DNA of 39,629 bases, from contig JAAELW010000196.1 in assembly GCA_024226235.1 (NCBI GenBank), positions 1 through 39,629 of the forward strand, written 5' to 3'. Positions 37,541-39,629 of the stretch are shown one piece after another. The DNA comes from a bacterium (GTDB lineage: Bacteria > Myxococcota_A > UBA9160 > UBA6930). Under the pieces are notes generated by a model. The model was not told the DNA's origin and did no database searches. It was given only the letters and a program-made list of their open reading frames with translations. The first letter of the stretch is position 1. Each line of letters opens with the position of its first letter. The position numbers and the translations under genes were made by a program.

Positions 37541-37715
37541 GACCAGCTCTCCAAGGGCAAATAGCAAGCCCGAGAGGACCATCGACGCCCGGCCATCCTC
37601 CGTTGTGATGACGGTTACATATCCCAGCATCGATCGGACGAGAAGAGAATTCGACGGGTACCGCTCGTAGCTGCCGGTTCGTGCAGTCATCGGGACGGGC
37701 CGAGAGGATTTGTGA

Positions 37716-38597
37716 ATGGGGCAGGGAATACAGATGGTCAGGCACCTGGCCCGGTGGGGGGTGAAGATCGTATGGATCGTGTCGATCTTCGCGTCTCCGC
37801 TTGCCGCTCAGGTCGTCGACTACGACGACTTCGACCACTGGACCACGGGTTTCCCGCTGACCGGAGGCCATGCGCGGGCGGGCTGCGAGAGTTGTCATCC
37901 CGGTGGCGAGTTCGGTGCGACGCCCGATGCGTGTGTCGTTTGCCACGGAGGCGCGGGTCTGAGCGGGTGGACGCGGAAGCCCGGCGCCCATGTTCCCAGC
38001 TCCAATCGTTGCGACGACTGCCATACCACGGCCACCTGGACCCATGCCCGGTTCGACCACCTCGGTGTGGCCGAGCCCTGCGCCGCTTGCCACAACGGTG
38101 CGTGGGCGGACGGGAAGAACGGGCGCCATCTGCCGACGTCGAATCGCTGTGAGGATTGTCATACGACCGTGGTGTGGCGGAACGCGCGATTCGACCACAC
38201 CGGAATCGCGAGTGGTTGTTTCCGCTGCCACAACGGAACACTCGCGAGTGCCAAATCACGCGATCATCTGCCCACATCGAACCGCTGCGAGGATTGCCAC
38301 GATATGGTGCGCTTCGAGATCGCGCGGATGAACCACACCGGAATTCGCAGCGGCTGCAGCTCCTGCCATGATGGTTCGAGGGCGTCTGGAACGGACCGCA
38401 ACCACATTCCGACCCACAACCGATGCGAAGCCTGTCATGACACCGTGGCCTTCCGCCGCGGCACGATGGATCACACCGGAATCGCGACTGGATGCTTCGG
38501 CTGCCACAATGGTACTCTGGCTACTGGGAAACACGGAGGTCACGCTGCTACCCCGGACATCTGTGAGATCTGCCATAACACCACGAGTTGGAAGTAG
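37716..38597 (+). CDS. 11-heme multiheme cytochrome c with di-heme repeats
   Basis: The 293-residue protein has a signal peptide (IVWIVSIFASPLAAQ) and 11 CxxCH motifs. From about residue 90 a repeat of 45 to 48 residues occurs four to five times: HLPTSNRCEDCH, an aromatic, a basic, FDHTGI, then GCFRCHNGT. The FDHTG histidines are candidate distal ligands. This repeat style differs from that of the 21-heme protein, so they are not recent duplicates. The first ATG is preferred (GAGGA seven bases before); a second ATG six codons on is possible. It diverges from the beta-barrel gene, 175 bp apart. Confidence 0.93.
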   Translation: MGQGIQMVRHLARWGVKIVWIVSIFASPLAAQVVDYDDFDHWTTGFPLTGGHARAGCESCHPGGEFGATPDACVVCHGGAGLSGWTRKPGAHVPSSNRCDDCHTTATWTHARFDHLGVAEPCAACHNGAWADGKNGRHLPTSNRCEDCHTTVVWRNARFDHTGIASGCFRCHNGTLASAKSRDHLPTSNRCEDCHDMVRFEIARMNHTGIRSGCSSCHDGSRASGTDRNHIPTHNRCEACHDTVAFRRGTMDHTGIATGCFGCHNGTLATGKHGGHAATPDICEICHNTTSWK

Positions 38598-38687
38598 GCG
38601 GCACCCGGTCCCCCACATCAATGAGCTGGACGATGGTTCAACCCCCGACCCGCCGCGGTTGCAGGACGAGCCTCCGCCGGAGCGTCG

Positions 38688-39629
38688 CTAGTCGGCCTCG
38701 GTGGGACTTCGCGCCTTCTTCAGGTAGTTCCGGAAGGTTCCGAGCTCGCGTCCGTACATGAAGCCAATGGGTAGGCGCCCGATGATCAGGGCGACGGGGA
38801 AGGCCAGCCCGAATGCGAGCACGGCCCCTTTTACGCCGTATGGCTCGAAGAAGTAGAGCATGGTGGCCTGCTGGGTTCCCAGCCCGGCTGGTGTAATCGG
38901 AAGTGCGCCAGCCAGCATGACGATGGGGGTTACGGCGGCCGCAAAGGCCAGCGGCATGTCGATCTGGAAACTCTTCGCACCCAACCAGAAGAAGCCGATG
39001 AAGCCAAGGAAGTAGGCGGTGCGCATGGCCGCCAACACGGCCAGGTCCCGCGGGCTTGCGCGCCTGAAGGCTCCGAAGATGCGGCGCTCGCGTAGCCAGG
39101 TCAGCGCGCGCCAGTTGGGCCAGCGGGACATCAGGGTGGCCAGGAAGAGGCACTGGAACAAGACGACTGCTCCGCCGATCCGCATCATCGACGAGGTCGT
39201 GGGAGAGTCGGGCAGGGCGGCGGCGCCGACGAAGACCTCACTGGCCAGAATGATCGTATCGAGGCTGCCGTAGAGCAGCATCGAGCTGCCGGCGTCCAGC
39301 GCTCCTACGCCCTTGGTGATGCGCAGATGCATGATGATCGCGGCCGTTCCCAGGTTCCAGTTGACCGGCGTCAACAGGTAGGTCACGCCGCGCAGGGATC
39401 GCGCTTCGGCCCATCGGACAGGCGCGTTCAAACGCGTGAAGAGGAACGCCAGCGCGCGGGATTCGACCAGGAACCAGTAGCTGACCGCCACGAGGGTCGT
39501 GGGAATGAAGAGCCGGAGGTCCGCGTCCGCAGCGGCGGCCCAGGCCTCATCGAGCGGCACCTGACTGAAGATCCAGTAGAGCAGGAGCCCGGCCAGCAGC
39601 CAAGGCACGAGCCGGCCTAGCCGGTGGAG
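38688..39629 (-). CDS. lysylphosphatidylglycerol-synthase-transmembrane-like flippase (5' end off the window)
   Basis: The reading frame is open to the window edge; a GTG at 39606-39608 could be the start, but the seven codons upstream (LHRLGRL) look like the usual basic N-terminus of this family, so the true start is probably beyond the window. About eight membrane segments are seen, with VTPIVMLAGALPITPAGLGTQQ-type loop near the C-terminus (PITPAGLGTQ), typical of the LPG-synthase TM/UPF0104 group that may move lipids or lipid-linked sugars. Confidence 0.85.
   Translation of the reverse strand, partial: LHRLGRLVPWLLAGLLLYWIFSQVPLDEAWAAAADADLRLFIPTTLVAVSYWFLVESRALAFLFTRLNAPVRWAEARSLRGVTYLLTPVNWNLGTAAIIMHLRITKGVGALDAGSSMLLYGSLDTIILASEVFVGAAALPDSPTTSSMMRIGGAVVLFQCLFLATLMSRWPNWRALTWLRERRIFGAFRRASPRDLAVLAAMRTAYFLGFIGFFWLGAKSFQIDMPLAFAAAVTPIVMLAGALPITPAGLGTQQATMLYFFEPYGVKGAVLAFGLAFPVALIIGRLPIGFMYGRELGTFRNYLKKARSPTEAD

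Noticed and set aside
37541-37690. N-terminal extension of the beta-barrel protein to 37690
   Set aside because: It would put 50 residues before a good signal peptide; GTG 37540 has a ribosome-binding site.

Overview
The window is high-GC bacterial DNA with dense, mostly leaderless-looking gene packing and many start codons overlapped by the preceding stop (ATGA, GTGA, TTGA, TGATG). An MglA-type GTPase with a roadblock partner, a bacterial SMUG1 glycosylase, CheC-type signalling, multiheme cytochromes with long CxxCH arrays and a methylamine-dehydrogenase-type cluster point to a deltaproteobacterial-grade lineage (Myxococcota, Desulfobacterota or Binatota in the broad sense). The sequence alone does not settle the phylum.

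Region 1-5000 (minus strand) is housekeeping: SRP RNA, dnaX, ybaB, recR, then a roadblock protein, an MglA-like GTPase and an alpha/beta hydrolase cut by the window edge. Region 5040-6535 (plus) has a SMUG1 uracil-DNA glycosylase, a Tat-exported split-barrel flavin-binding-like protein and tRNA-Ser(CGA). The 2 kb after the tRNA is accessory debris: an IS5-type transposase remnant, two small exported proteins and a stretch with only a gene remnant. Region 8548-12006 holds a PhlG-like C-C hydrolase, a GFA-family zinc protein, a STAS-like protein, a winged-helix methyltransferase and a VOC protein.

Region 12103-15442 (minus) is a complete structural and maturation set for a tryptophan-tryptophylquinone amine dehydrogenase (mauB-mauE-mauD-mauA) followed by a small c-type cytochrome; no mauG or amicyanin gene is in the window. 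Divergent from it run an amidase and an old-yellow-enzyme/dienoyl-CoA-reductase-type flavoprotein. Region 19352-22142 (minus) encodes a response regulator, a CheC-type phosphatase and a PAS-GGDEF-EAL enzyme in one tight operon. Region 22357-26121 (minus) carries a UroD-family methyltransferase-like protein, a corrinoid protein, an FAD oxidoreductase and an exported HIT protein. Region 26331-28220 (plus) has a DGAT/PlsC-like acyltransferase and a luciferase-like monooxygenase.

Region 28372-38597 is the most unusual part. Apart from HspQ and a BamE-like lipoprotein it is a set of redox and envelope genes: a b-type cytochrome, a 21-heme periplasmic cytochrome built from six tri-heme modules, a large ankyrin/Sel1 protein, a membrane-anchored ferredoxin/pyridine-nucleotide flavoprotein, a SPOR-TPR-beta-barrel protein and an 11-heme cytochrome. 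Together these could carry electrons from NAD(P)H or quinol across the periplasm to the outer membrane; this is an inference from gene content. The window ends inside a flippase-like membrane protein gene.
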